A DNA stretch of 64,000 bases, taken from assembly GCF_023520895.1 (NCBI RefSeq), contig NZ_CP026029.1, forward strand, positions 248,001-312,000. Direction: 5' to 3'. The translations under genes were made by a program, and so were the position numbers. The DNA is from Paenibacillus sp. PK3_47. GTDB taxonomy: Bacteria; Bacillota; Bacilli; Paenibacillales; Paenibacillaceae. Below are positions 27,936-36,117 of this stretch, piece after piece (the stretch's first letter is position 1; the number at the start of each line of letters is the position of its first letter). A model generated the notes under the pieces. That model saw nothing but the letters and a program-made list of their open reading frames with translations. It was not told the DNA's origin and made no database searches.

Positions 27936-28418
27936 TTACCGGAGCTGCCCGGACTGCACAAGCTGCTCCAGCACACTGACAATCATCTCATGGTCCTCCT
28001 CACCGGACAGGCCTGAGACCGAAATGGTTCCGATCGGACCGACATCCCGGATCAGCAGCGGAAAACAGCCGCCTTCAGCTGCATACTCCATAGGGTCCAC
28101 AAATGCATTATCCTGAATCGTTGTATTCCATGATTGGTATAAAACATTCATATAATAAGAGCTGTGTCCAAAGTGATTCACGACATTGATCTTGCGCTGG
28201 ATCCAGCGGTCATGCCCCAGGCCTGTATCATCCATTTTGGCATGGAAGAGCAGCGTCCCGTTTTTACGGATGTCGACTACAATCTGCTTGCCGAGTCCGG
28301 AGGCCCTTTCCAATATTGCACTGCCAATCTGCACCGCGGTCCCGTTAGTGAACTTAGTGAACTGCAAATCCTGCTCCTGCTGCAGGAGCCTTTCCAGCAA
28401 AGCCGTATAATCTGCCAA
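27936..28418 (-). CDS. UPF0303 family protein, heme-degrading-domain (DUF336/HbpS) fold
   Basis: This 160-residue protein matches the UPF0303 pattern: a first helix pair (LLERLLQQEQDLQF), IVVDIRKNGTLLFHAKMDDTG, then a GGCFPLLIRDVGPIGTISVSGL core and a C-terminal ALxQL helix. The fold is shared with HbpS and GlcG, which bind small molecules or heme, but the biochemical role of UPF0303 is not settled. The start is TTG 28418, with AAGGA nine bases upstream. Monocistronic. Confidence 0.85.
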   Translation of the reverse strand: MADYTALLERLLQQEQDLQFTKFTNGTAVQIGSAILERASGLGKQIVVDIRKNGTLLFHAKMDDTGLGHDRWIQRKINVVNHFGHSSYYMNVLYQSWNTTIQDNAFVDPMEYAAEGGCFPLLIRDVGPIGTISVSGLSGEEDHEMIVSVLEQLVQSGQLR

Positions 28419-28539
28419 CTCAGCACTTCCTTTTCGTATTCAAAATTGTCGGTAAAAATTGCCTTTAGGACTTTAGTTCAGTATATTGAACTCGTGGTCC
28501 GGTTGTCTATCAAAAATCTTAAAATTGGGGTGTTTTATA

Positions 28540-29451
28540 ATGCAGCAGTTTATGATAGGGCAATATGGCGGCTTTGATCATGAAAAATATCACAAAGATT
28601 TCAAAGATGGATTTTACGGAATGGAGGCCTGCCTGTTCCCTGCGCATGAAGATTGTCTGATTTTAATGAAGGAAGCAAAAGATCGGGGGTTTCGGATTGG
28701 CGTGCATTTTCCGTTCCGGGCTGATGCTTCGAGAATGCGTGATCCGCTTGTCTTGTCTACAGATCAGGCCGTACGCAGCGGTGCTTTTCAGCATATCCGG
28801 GAAGAATTAGAGTACTTAACAGCCGTAAGGCCTGAATATATCCTGTTCCATTATCCAAAGCCTGTGATCTTGGATGAACGGGTCAACTGGCAGACATGGA
28901 AATTTGGCGACTCCCGTGAATTCATTGCTGAAAATGAGATTACCGCAGAGGAGCTGCTGGAACGCAGTGAAGAGTGGTTCGATTGGCTGAGCCGGCAGAG
29001 CAGCAAATACGGGTTCATACCTGTCCTTGAGTTTGACGCTTTAAGCCAACTGATCTATGAACATGATTTTCTGGAACAATTACTGCTCCGGTATCCCCGG
29101 ATCAAGCTGTGTCTGGACACCGCCAGGCTCTATTTGCAGGATCAGCTTGACCCGCATTTTGATGCCGCAGCAATACTGAGAAGGTATACCCAATATGCCT
29201 ATCTGATTCATCTGTCGAATGTCCAGATTAACGGAGGTGTGAAGCACAGGCACTATCCTGTACTGCCGGAACTGTGTCCTAATGAGGGCTGGGCACCCGT
29301 TGAGGAGTATTTGCGGATTATCCGGGCAGAGAACAGCAGCGTCAAGATTTTGTTTGAGCACCGTTCCGATCTCATTTCGGAAGAGGACTTACAACGCTGT
29401 TATTCATGGGTTGACGGAATTCTTAACGGCGCAGCAGGTCAAAATACATAA
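28540..29451 (+). CDS. Sugar phosphate isomerase/epimerase-like TIM-barrel protein
   Basis: This 303-residue protein is of the xylose-isomerase-like TIM-barrel family (AP_endonuc_2). Metal-site candidates follow the family order: RIGVHFPFR, ILFHYPKP, VLEFDAL, LCLDTAR, LIHLSNVQ and a late ILFEHRSD. Members isomerise or epimerise sugars or act as endonucleases; the substrate is unknown here. ATG 28540 follows GGGGTG at a short distance, and earlier in-frame codons lack a ribosome site and do not fit the domain. No carbohydrate neighbours give a hint. Confidence 0.8.
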   Translation: MQQFMIGQYGGFDHEKYHKDFKDGFYGMEACLFPAHEDCLILMKEAKDRGFRIGVHFPFRADASRMRDPLVLSTDQAVRSGAFQHIREELEYLTAVRPEYILFHYPKPVILDERVNWQTWKFGDSREFIAENEITAEELLERSEEWFDWLSRQSSKYGFIPVLEFDALSQLIYEHDFLEQLLLRYPRIKLCLDTARLYLQDQLDPHFDAAAILRRYTQYAYLIHLSNVQINGGVKHRHYPVLPELCPNEGWAPVEEYLRIIRAENSSVKILFEHRSDLISEEDLQRCYSWVDGILNGAAGQNT

Positions 29452-29565
29452 TCGGCACAGGCGGTCAGCGGCATTGACGCAAGAATATTTATTCATGGAC
29501 AGGGCTATGCTACAATGTGGAAGTAAAACGCTTGCCTTAATTTCATATTCCGAGGAGTGAAGCAT

Positions 29566-29994
29566 GTGGCAGTTGAGGTGTACCTGAATTTTAACGGGAA
29601 TTGCCGGGAAGCGGTAGAGTTTTATGCAAAAGTGTTCGGAACAGAGGCTCCGCAGATTATGACTTTTGGCGATTCACCGCAAACCCCGGACTATCCGCTT
29701 CCGGAAGAAGCCAAAGCGCTGGTCATGCATGCCAAGCTGAATATTGACGGAAGCATTGTCATGTTCTCGGACGTATTTCCGGGTATGCAGTTCGTGCAGG
29801 GGAACAATATCAGCTTAACCCTCGTGAACGGGGATGAAGAGAAGCTGAAGAACTGGTTCCACCAGCTCAAAGAAGGCGGCAGCGTCGGCATGGAACTGCA
29901 GGAGACCTTCTGGAGCAAATGCTACGGCAGCCTGAGGGACAAATTCGGTATTGAATGGCAGCTCAGCCACGAGAGCAACGAAACAGGGAATTAA
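29566..29994 (+). CDS. VOC/PhnB-like protein (glyoxalase fold)
   Basis: VEVYLNFNGNCREAVEFYAKVFG at the start and LRDKFGIEWQLSHE at the end are the hallmarks of the PhnB-type branch of the vicinal-oxygen-chelate fold. At 142 residues it has family length. These proteins are often called 3-demethylubiquinone-9 methyltransferase-like, but that activity is not supported. GTG 29566 is preceded by GAGGAG at a suitable distance and gives the common family start (M)AVEVYL. GTG 29557 overlaps the ribosome site and is less likely. Confidence 0.88.
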   Translation: MAVEVYLNFNGNCREAVEFYAKVFGTEAPQIMTFGDSPQTPDYPLPEEAKALVMHAKLNIDGSIVMFSDVFPGMQFVQGNNISLTLVNGDEEKLKNWFHQLKEGGSVGMELQETFWSKCYGSLRDKFGIEWQLSHESNETGN

Positions 29995-30029
29995 GAACGT
30001 CAGCTGCTCATTGTAACCACTATCATACA

Positions 30030-30068
30030 GGACATGGATGCTTCCAGCCGAAGCTTCCATGTCCTTTT
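30030..30068 (+). terminator. Terminator of the VOC/PhnB gene
   Basis: A long stem (GGACATGGA with TCCATGTCC, extended by GCTTC/GAAGC) is followed by seven T residues. Confidence 0.93.
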
Positions 30069-30203
30069 TTTGTGCAAAATTTCAGGTTTGATTGATCAGG
30101 AGTATGCTGTGCCGGGAAATATTTTTAATGCGCTTACATAATAACCTGTGTTTTAATTAGTAGGAGCCCTGTGCACCTATTCCATTGTAAAGGAGACTAC
30201 CCT

Positions 30204-30608
30204 ATGGAAATATCCTCGTTTTTGCTGCCTAAGGATCAGGTATCCTATATTACTACCTCCATATCCATGCTGGAAGCGATGGAGCAGCTGGAGCAGCACT
30301 ATTACTCGGCTATCCCTATTATTGATGAAGCGGGCAAATATGTTGGAACTTTATCTGAGGGGGACCTCCTCTGGAAGCTGAAGAATACCGACGGACTCAG
30401 CTTTGAGAACATGCGGCAGGTTACCATCAGTGAGATTCAGCGGCATGTGCATAACGAGAGTGTGGAAATACATGCACAAATGGAGGATATGCTGACACTT
30501 GCTGCTGACCAGAACTTCGTCCCCGTTGTAGACGGCAGCGGCGTCTTTCTCGGCATTATCCGCCGCAAGGATATTATTGAATATTACACGCGAAATATAA
30601 CGGATTAA
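30204..30608 (+). CDS. CBS-domain pair protein
   Basis: This 134-residue protein consists of two CBS motifs forming a Bateman module. The first spans about residues 8-60 (VSYITTSISMLEAMEQLEQHYYSAIPIIDEAGKYVGTLSEGDLL) and the second about 78-130 (VSIHAQMEDM-like segment, FVPVVDGSGVFLGIIRRKDII). Such modules bind adenine nucleotides, including c-di-AMP in some Firmicute homologues. ATG 30204 has AAAGGAG eight bases upstream. It is a single gene between two terminators. Confidence 0.9.
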   Translation: MEISSFLLPKDQVSYITTSISMLEAMEQLEQHYYSAIPIIDEAGKYVGTLSEGDLLWKLKNTDGLSFENMRQVTISEIQRHVHNESVEIHAQMEDMLTLAADQNFVPVVDGSGVFLGIIRRKDIIEYYTRNITD

Positions 30609-30622
30609 TCCGCCTGAACCGC

Positions 30623-30664
30623 AAGAAAGCCTCCCTTCCGCTAATGCGATAGAGAGGCTTTCTT
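30623..30664. terminator. Shared bidirectional terminator
   Basis: AAGAAAGCCTC pairs with GAGGCTTTCTT between the CBS gene (plus) and the methionine aminopeptidase gene (minus). The T-rich flanks are weak on both sides. Confidence 0.75.
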
Positions 30665-30687
30665 CTGTATGTCTGCTGCTTCAGAAA

Positions 30688-31434
30688 TTACAGCTCCGTC
30701 AAAATAATTGTACCGTTAGGGGTAACCGCAAGGGTGTGCTCATACTGTGCCGAAAGTCCGCCGTCAATCGTCCGGGCTGTCCACCCGTCAGCATCCACCT
30801 TGGTCCGGTAGCTTCCGGTGTTCAGCATAGGCTCAATGGTAAAGACCATGCCTTCCTTGATGCGGGGACCTTTGCCTGCAGGGCCGTAATGCGGCACCTC
30901 CGGTGCTTCATGCATTTCGGAGCCGATGCCGTGCCCGATGAAATCGCGGACGACCGAGTAGCCGTTAGACTCCGCATATACCTGGACAGCATGGGCTACA
31001 TCGCCGATCCGGTTGCCGGCTACCGCCTGTTCAATACCTTTGAACAAAGCCTCTTTGGTCGTATCCAGCAGCTTCGAAGCCTGTTCGCTGATCGTTCCGA
31101 TTCCGTAGGACCAGGCCGAGTCTGCCAGCCAGCCGTTCAGATTTACTACCATATCAATCGTAACGATATCCCCGTCTTTAAGCGGCTCATGCTTCGGGAA
31201 GCCGTGACAGATCACATCATTCACTGATGCGCAGGTCGCATACGGATAACCGTGGTAACCTTTTTGTTCCGGGGTCGCCCCATGGTCCAAAATGAATTTC
31301 TCGGCGAACTGGTCAATCTCCCAGGTGGTAACGCCCGGCTTCAGCATGCCGGCAATCTCACGGTGGCATGCGGCAAGAATTTTGCCGGCTGCCCGCATTT
31401 TTTCAATCTCTTCCATCGTTTTGATGATAATCAT
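30688..31434 (-). CDS. map: Methionine aminopeptidase type I
   Basis: This enzyme removes the initiator methionine from new proteins. All five metal ligands can be seen: Asp in VTIDMVV, Asp in LADSAW, His in FIGHGIG, Glu in FTIEPML, and Glu in YEHTLAV. Start ATG 31434 (MIIIKTMEEIEKMRAAG) gives 248 residues, the usual type I length. The long open frame upstream to 31680 has no domain content. GAAGAGG precedes the ATG. It is a stand-alone second copy type, not in the ribosomal-protein cluster where map usually sits, so a paralogue elsewhere is likely. Confidence 0.95.
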   Translation of the reverse strand: MIIIKTMEEIEKMRAAGKILAACHREIAGMLKPGVTTWEIDQFAEKFILDHGATPEQKGYHGYPYATCASVNDVICHGFPKHEPLKDGDIVTIDMVVNLNGWLADSAWSYGIGTISEQASKLLDTTKEALFKGIEQAVAGNRIGDVAHAVQVYAESNGYSVVRDFIGHGIGSEMHEAPEVPHYGPAGKGPRIKEGMVFTIEPMLNTGSYRTKVDADGWTARTIDGGLSAQYEHTLAVTPNGTIILTEL

Positions 31435-31623
31435 AATCTTCGCCTCTTCTGTACCGAACACATTACTTATGATAATGGCTCTAGGGTTTGTATTTATCGT
31501 GCTCTTATATATTATGTAAGAAAACCGCCGGAAATCCAAATTTTTATCTGCACAGTAGCAATCCTTCCACTTTCTCATAAAATAAAACAGTGCAGCAGGG
31601 ATGTAAGGAGGGAATACAACTGG

Positions 31624-32682
31624 ATGATAAAGAAGAACAAGCTGCGGACCCGGGCCACCGGCACTACAATTCGTCTGCATCCCAAATCAAGAAAGCTGAT
31701 AGCCAATACTGTAATCCGCGCAATCAACAGGATGAATACCGAGCAGCTTGAAGTCCGCACCATCCCGCAGATCAAAACACAAATTGAACATAAAAAAATG
31801 CGGATACTTATGGTATCCTCACTGAACGGCGAAACGCTGTGGCCGATTGAACAGCATATTGCCGAACAGCTGCGGCTGCTTGCCAAGGAGCTTGTGTCAA
31901 TCAAAGCTTTTTCGGGTTTTTCCACAACACTTGCCCAGCTGAATCCTGATCTGCTGCTGGTGGTTGGCAGCGAGGAGCCTTTCTCAGAGGCTGACCTGGC
32001 TGTCATCCGCAGCTCTCCGGTCAAAAAAGCAATCTGGCTGTCCGACAGCGTTATTACAAATGATTCCGTTGGACATCTCGCGGCATTGTTTGATTATGTG
32101 TTTACACAGAATGCCCAACATCTCCCCTTTTATCTGCATTCCGGCTGCCGTCAGGTGATGTATCTTCCCTTTGCTGCTGACCGCAGCCTGTTTTCCCCTC
32201 ATTATGTAGAAGAAGAATGCCGCTCAGACATTCTGCTCATTGGTGATGTGCTGCCTGGTCAAATATATATCTTGCAGATCAGACCGTTACTTGAAGGAAA
32301 AAAAGTATATGCAGCCGGAAATGGCTGGGAGATCTTCCCCAATATTCTTCCTATTCCGCCTCAAACCGGAATCCAGGATATTTATAATGGTGCTGAAATC
32401 ATAATTCACTGGGGGCAGCCGACGGACACGGTGTTCAATATTGCTGCCTGCGGAGGATTTCAGCTCGTAGAGGCTCACCCCAACTATTATGAATATATGA
32501 ACCCCGGTGAAGATATCGCTGTCTTTCATTCGGTTACAGAGCTGAGTGAAAAGCTGCAGTATTATCTCACGCATCCGGAAGCTAAAAGAGCCGCAGCCAG
32601 CCGTGCACTCTGGAAAAGCACTTATGACTATTCTTTTCTGCAAATGGCAGCCAAGCTTCTGCATACCGTGTTTAGCGGATGA
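31624..32682 (+). CDS. CgeB-like glycosyltransferase
   Basis: This 352-residue protein has a basic N-terminal tail of about 55 residues (KKNKLRTRATGTTIRLHPKSRK), then a GT-B-like fold: MRILMVSSLNG, LVSIKAFSGF, ADRSLFSP, DILLIGDV and VFNIAACGGFQLVE. The last motif and the preceding YNGAEIIIHW segment match the nucleotide-sugar half of CgeB/DUF3880 spore-surface glycosyltransferases. The frame is open upstream to 31252 but only as antisense to map. ATG 31624 has AAGGAGGG 11 bases before it. The next gene, a GH99-like protein, follows on the same strand after 60 bp. Together they suggest a surface or spore polysaccharide. Confidence 0.82.
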   Translation: MIKKNKLRTRATGTTIRLHPKSRKLIANTVIRAINRMNTEQLEVRTIPQIKTQIEHKKMRILMVSSLNGETLWPIEQHIAEQLRLLAKELVSIKAFSGFSTTLAQLNPDLLLVVGSEEPFSEADLAVIRSSPVKKAIWLSDSVITNDSVGHLAALFDYVFTQNAQHLPFYLHSGCRQVMYLPFAADRSLFSPHYVEEECRSDILLIGDVLPGQIYILQIRPLLEGKKVYAAGNGWEIFPNILPIPPQTGIQDIYNGAEIIIHWGQPTDTVFNIAACGGFQLVEAHPNYYEYMNPGEDIAVFHSVTELSEKLQYYLTHPEAKRAAASRALWKSTYDYSFLQMAAKLLHTVFSG

Positions 32683-32742
32683 ATAACCCGCTGCTGAATA
32701 TAGTCACGCTTCATGTCAACCGCGTTCTTGGGAGGTAACGAG

Positions 32743-33792
32743 TTGAAGCTCATTGCTTTTTTACTGCCGCAATTTCACCGCATCCCCGAAAATGACCAGT
32801 GGTGGGGAGAAGGATTTACGGAATGGACGAACACCCGTAAAGCCGTTCCTCTCTACAACCGTCACCAGCAGCCAAAAGAGCCGCTCGAGCAGTATTACTA
32901 TGATCTCAGCGAAGCATCGGCGAGAAACTGGCAGGCAGAGGTTGCCAAGACTTATGGAATATACGGTTTTTGCTATTATCATTACTGGTTCAACGGAAAG
33001 CAGCTGCTGGAGCGGCCCCTGCAAGAAATGCTGAAATCCGGAAAACCCGATTTTCCTTTCTGCCTGTCATGGGCCAATGAATCCTGGACCCGTAAATGGG
33101 ACGGAGGAGACAACGAGCTGCTCATTAAGCAGGAGTACGGGGACGAGCAGGATTGGGAGTTACACTTCTACGAGCTGCTGAAGGCCTTTAAGGACGAGCG
33201 GTATATCCGCATTCACAATAAGCCGGTCTTTATCATTTACCGGCCGGGTAACATTCCCCGCTGTGAAGAAATGCTCCGGCTGTGGAACCGGCTGGCCCGG
33301 AAGAACGGGCTCGACGGACTCTATCTGGTCAGAACATTAGGCGGATTCCCCATTCCGAGCCAGCACGGTTTTGATGCAAGCGTTGAATTTGAGCCGCATT
33401 ACACCTTTGCTCACAGTAAGTCAGAACGGCTGTGGAGCTATATGAACCTCAACGGACAAGAGCATCTCGTCTTTGATTATGATGAGGCATGGCTGTCCAT
33501 CCTCAGCAGGTCCCATCACCGGAACGGCGAACAGATTATCCCGGGTGCCTATGTCAACTGGGATAATACCCCGCGCCTCTCCTACCGGGGCCAAAGCTGC
33601 ATCGGCGCCTCTCCGCGCAAGTTCGGCTGGTATTTAAGCAGACAGATCGAACGGGCCAGAACCTTGTACAAAAGCGACTTCCTGTTCATCAATGCCTGGA
33701 ATGAATGGGCTGAAGGCGCTTATCTGGAGCCTGATGAGAGGCACAAGTTCGGCTATCTGGAGGAGGTCCTCAAAGCCTTAAAACAAACTTGA
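32743..33792 (+). CDS. Glycoside hydrolase 99-like (WbsX-type) protein
   Basis: This protein belongs to the WbsX/GH99-like group found in polysaccharide clusters. It opens with KLIAFLLPQFHRIPENDQWW, followed by GEGFTEWTN. Later come GFCYYHYWFNGKQLLERP, LSWANESWTRKWDG, and a C-terminal FLFINAWNEWAEGAYLEPD. GH99 enzymes act on mannose-containing glycans by an endo mechanism; the reaction of the bacterial WbsX branch is not established. The start is TTG 32743, with GGGAGG seven bases before it, and this fits the conserved N-terminus exactly. The ATG at 32713 lacks a ribosome site. Probable operon with the CgeB-like gene. Confidence 0.85.
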   Translation: MKLIAFLLPQFHRIPENDQWWGEGFTEWTNTRKAVPLYNRHQQPKEPLEQYYYDLSEASARNWQAEVAKTYGIYGFCYYHYWFNGKQLLERPLQEMLKSGKPDFPFCLSWANESWTRKWDGGDNELLIKQEYGDEQDWELHFYELLKAFKDERYIRIHNKPVFIIYRPGNIPRCEEMLRLWNRLARKNGLDGLYLVRTLGGFPIPSQHGFDASVEFEPHYTFAHSKSERLWSYMNLNGQEHLVFDYDEAWLSILSRSHHRNGEQIIPGAYVNWDNTPRLSYRGQSCIGASPRKFGWYLSRQIERARTLYKSDFLFINAWNEWAEGAYLEPDERHKFGYLEEVLKALKQT

Positions 33793-33805
33793 GAGATTCC
33801 CGCTG

Positions 33806-34204
33806 TCAGGCGGGCTGGATCGCGAGGCTGGGCGTGCCGCTGCTGACATCAATAAACAGGATATAGTCAAGGCCGTCTGTACCTTTGAGCATCAGGCCGG
33901 GTTGCGAAGCTGCACCGGCAGCATAGAATCTCACCTGCTGCAGACTTGCACCACCGCCAGGCAGCAGCGGCTGATTGCTCGAACCGACTCTGTACGTGGA
34001 CCAGAGACTGCCCCCGGCGTCTACGTCACTGCCAAGTGACAGACTGTTACCGATAGTCTGGTTGCCATTCACCTGCAGATCCCCCTGTATCGTTTCGCTG
34101 CCATTCACATTCAAATGCTGCTGTACTGTCTCGTTTCCGTTCACATGCAGGTCCTGCTGGATGGTCTGGTTACCGGTAACCAATACGCTGTCGAAGGTTG
34201 GCAC
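33806..34204 (-). CDS. Small repeat protein with four 12-residue repeats, fibre-like
   Basis: This 132-residue protein starts at GTG 34204 with AAAGGA nine bases upstream; ATG 34213 sits too close to that site. Residues about 8-55 repeat a 12-residue unit, VTGNQTIQQDLH, VNGNETVQQHLN, VNGSETIQGDLQ and VNGNQTIGNSLS. The spacing and Asn-Gly turns suggest a beta-helical or triple-beta shaft. The C-terminal 75 residues (GSLWSTYRVGSSNQPLLPGG, then FYAAGAASQPGLMLKGTDGLDYILFID) look like a compact cap. The layout resembles phage tail-fibre or surface-stalk pieces, but no other phage gene is near. I do not recognise a named family. Confidence 0.7.
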   Translation of the reverse strand: MPTFDSVLVTGNQTIQQDLHVNGNETVQQHLNVNGSETIQGDLQVNGNQTIGNSLSLGSDVDAGGSLWSTYRVGSSNQPLLPGGGASLQQVRFYAAGAASQPGLMLKGTDGLDYILFIDVSSGTPSLAIQPA

Positions 34205-34302
34205 GGCTATCATTCCTTTCAATGGTGATACTATATAATATGTGATTGCAAGAGTTGTGCTATAGTACAACCATCCAAATTATACAAGCATTTTAACGTT
34301 CC

Positions 34303-34348
34303 AAAAAAAAGAACCTGCCCTCCGCAGAACGACGGAGAACAGGTTCTT
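34303..34348 (-). terminator. Terminator of the cysJI operon
   Basis: AAGAACCTG and CAGGTTCTT with an inner CTCCG/CGGAG stem precede eight T residues on the minus strand. Confidence 0.92.
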
Positions 34349-34356
34349 TGTATTAA

Positions 34357-36081
34357 TTAATCATGAAAGTTAAGACCTGAAGTAACAGCTCTGACATAAC
34401 CGCTGCGGATGACGAAGTCTCCGAAATGCTCCCCGGTGCTGCGCTCTCTGGCGTAGCGGTGCAGGATCGGTCCCAGCGTCTCCAGAATTTCCTTCTCGCC
34501 GATATTTTCCTTGTAAAGCTTGTTCAGCCTGTCGCCGGCAAATCCTGCTCCCAGATACATATTGTATTTGCCCGGAGATTTCCCGATAAAGGAGATTTCC
34601 CCCAGCGCCGGTCTGGCACAGCCGTTAGGGCAGCCGGTCATGCGGATGACGATCTCATCATCGCGGAGGCCGGCTTCATCAATGATGACCTCCAGCTTAT
34701 CCAGCAGAGCAGGCAGATAGCGTTCCGCCTCAGCCATGGCCAGACCGCAGGTAGGCAGCGCCACACAGGACATTGCGCTCCGGCGCAGGGCACTGAGATG
34801 GGCGCCTTCAGTTAACCCGTACTGTCTGGCAAGCTCGGTTACCTTGCGTTTCTTGGCACTGCTCACCCCGGCAATGATCAGGTTCTGATTGGGAGTCAGA
34901 CGGAAATCGCCAGTATGAATCTTGGCAATCTCCCGCAGCCCTGTCATCAGCGGATATCCCTCCTGATCCTGAATCCGGCCGCTCTGAATATAAAGCGTCA
35001 GATTCCATTTGCCGTCAAAACCCTTCACCCACCCGTACCGGTCACCATTGTGGTCAAAATGATAGGATCTTGCAGCTTCAAGCTCCCAGCCCAGTCTGTG
35101 GTGCAGCTCGCTGACGAACCATTCGAGACCGTGACGGTCGATCGTATATTTGAAGCGGGCGTTCTTACGTACGGACCGGTTGCCGTAATCGCGCTGGATG
35201 GTAACGGTCTTCTCGGCAACATCAATCACCTGATCCGGTGTGCAGAAGCCGATTACGCGGCCAAGCTGCGGATAAGTGTTGGTATCCCCGTGCGTCATCC
35301 CCATGCCGCCGCCCACAGTTACATTAAAGCCGGCCAGCCTGCCGTTCTCCAGAATAGCAATGAAGCCAAGATCCTGGGAGAATACATCAACATCATTGGA
35401 TGGCGGTACCGCCAGGCCGATCTTGAATTTACGCGGCAGGTAGACAGGACCGTAGATCGGCTCTACTACTGCCCCTTCCGAGCTGTCCACAACCTTCTCC
35501 CCGTCGAGCCATATTTCATGATAGGCATTCGTACGCGGGGCCAAGTGGTCGCTGAGCTTGCGGGCCCATTCATGGACCTCGGCATGAACCTCCGACTGGT
35601 ACGGGTTAGGTCCGCTCATCACGTTGCGGTTGACGTCTCCGCAGGCCGCCAGTGTAGTCATCAGTGTATCGTTAATGGTCTTGATCGTCTTCTTAAGGTT
35701 CCATTTCAGCACGCCGTGCATCTGGAACGCCTGTCTTGTCGTCAGACGCAGCGTGCCGTTGCCGTATTTATGGGCCAGTTCATCCATTACCAGCCATTGA
35801 GCCGCTGTAGCTACGCCTCCAGGTGCAACTACGCGGAGCATGAATTGATAAGCAGGCTCCAGCTTGGAGCGTTCACGTTCGCTGCGCAGATCTCTGTCAT
35901 CCTGCATATAGCTGCCATGGAATTTCAGCAGCCGGTTATCGTCCTCAGGCAGACCGCCCGTAATCGGATTGCGCAGGGTATCTGTAAGCGCGCCCCGCAG
36001 GTAATTGCTCTCCAGCTTGATATGTTCCACATCGCTTGGCGGTCCGCCGATCGGCTTCACCGCTGATTCATTATTCGCCAT
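34357..36081 (-). CDS. cysI: Assimilatory sulfite reductase (NADPH) hemoprotein beta subunit CysI
   Basis: This 574-residue protein reduces sulfite to sulfide using siroheme and a 4Fe-4S cluster, with electrons from CysJ. The cluster/siroheme cysteines are in [15 protein letters not shown] and [12 protein letters not shown]. The ferredoxin-like N-terminal half has [13 protein letters not shown] and the [15 protein letters not shown] substrate-site arginines. It lies 36 bp after cysJ on the same strand. The strong terminator that follows completes a two-gene operon. Confidence 0.97.
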   Translation of the reverse strand: MANNESAVKPIGGPPSDVEHIKLESNYLRGALTDTLRNPITGGLPEDDNRLLKFHGSYMQDDRDLRSERERSKLEPAYQFMLRVVAPGGVATAAQWLVMDELAHKYGNGTLRLTTRQAFQMHGVLKWNLKKTIKTINDTLMTTLAACGDVNRNVMSGPNPYQSEVHAEVHEWARKLSDHLAPRTNAYHEIWLDGEKVVDSSEGAVVEPIYGPVYLPRKFKIGLAVPPSNDVDVFSQDLGFIAILENGRLAGFNVTVGGGMGMTHGDTNTYPQLGRVIGFCTPDQVIDVAEKTVTIQRDYGNRSVRKNARFKYTIDRHGLEWFVSELHHRLGWELEAARSYHFDHNGDRYGWVKGFDGKWNLTLYIQSGRIQDQEGYPLMTGLREIAKIHTGDFRLTPNQNLIIAGVSSAKKRKVTELARQYGLTEGAHLSALRRSAMSCVALPTCGLAMAEAERYLPALLDKLEVIIDEAGLRDDEIVIRMTGCPNGCARPALGEISFIGKSPGKYNMYLGAGFAGDRLNKLYKENIGEKEILETLGPILHRYARERSTGEHFGDFVIRSGYVRAVTSGLNFHD

Positions 36082-36117
36082 TGCTGTTAGTCTCCTCCCG
36101 CATCGGGCCCCTGCCCT

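Noticed and set aside
31252..31623. N-terminal extension of the CgeB-like protein
   Set aside because: It is antisense to the methionine aminopeptidase gene and has no domain content; ATG 31624 has a strong ribosome site.
33806..34204. Prophage tail region
   Set aside because: A single fibre-like gene without any structural, lysis or integrase genes nearby does not support a prophage.
34915..36066. 383-codon plus-strand frame opposite cysI
   Set aside because: It is a shadow of a GC-rich real gene with no family features.
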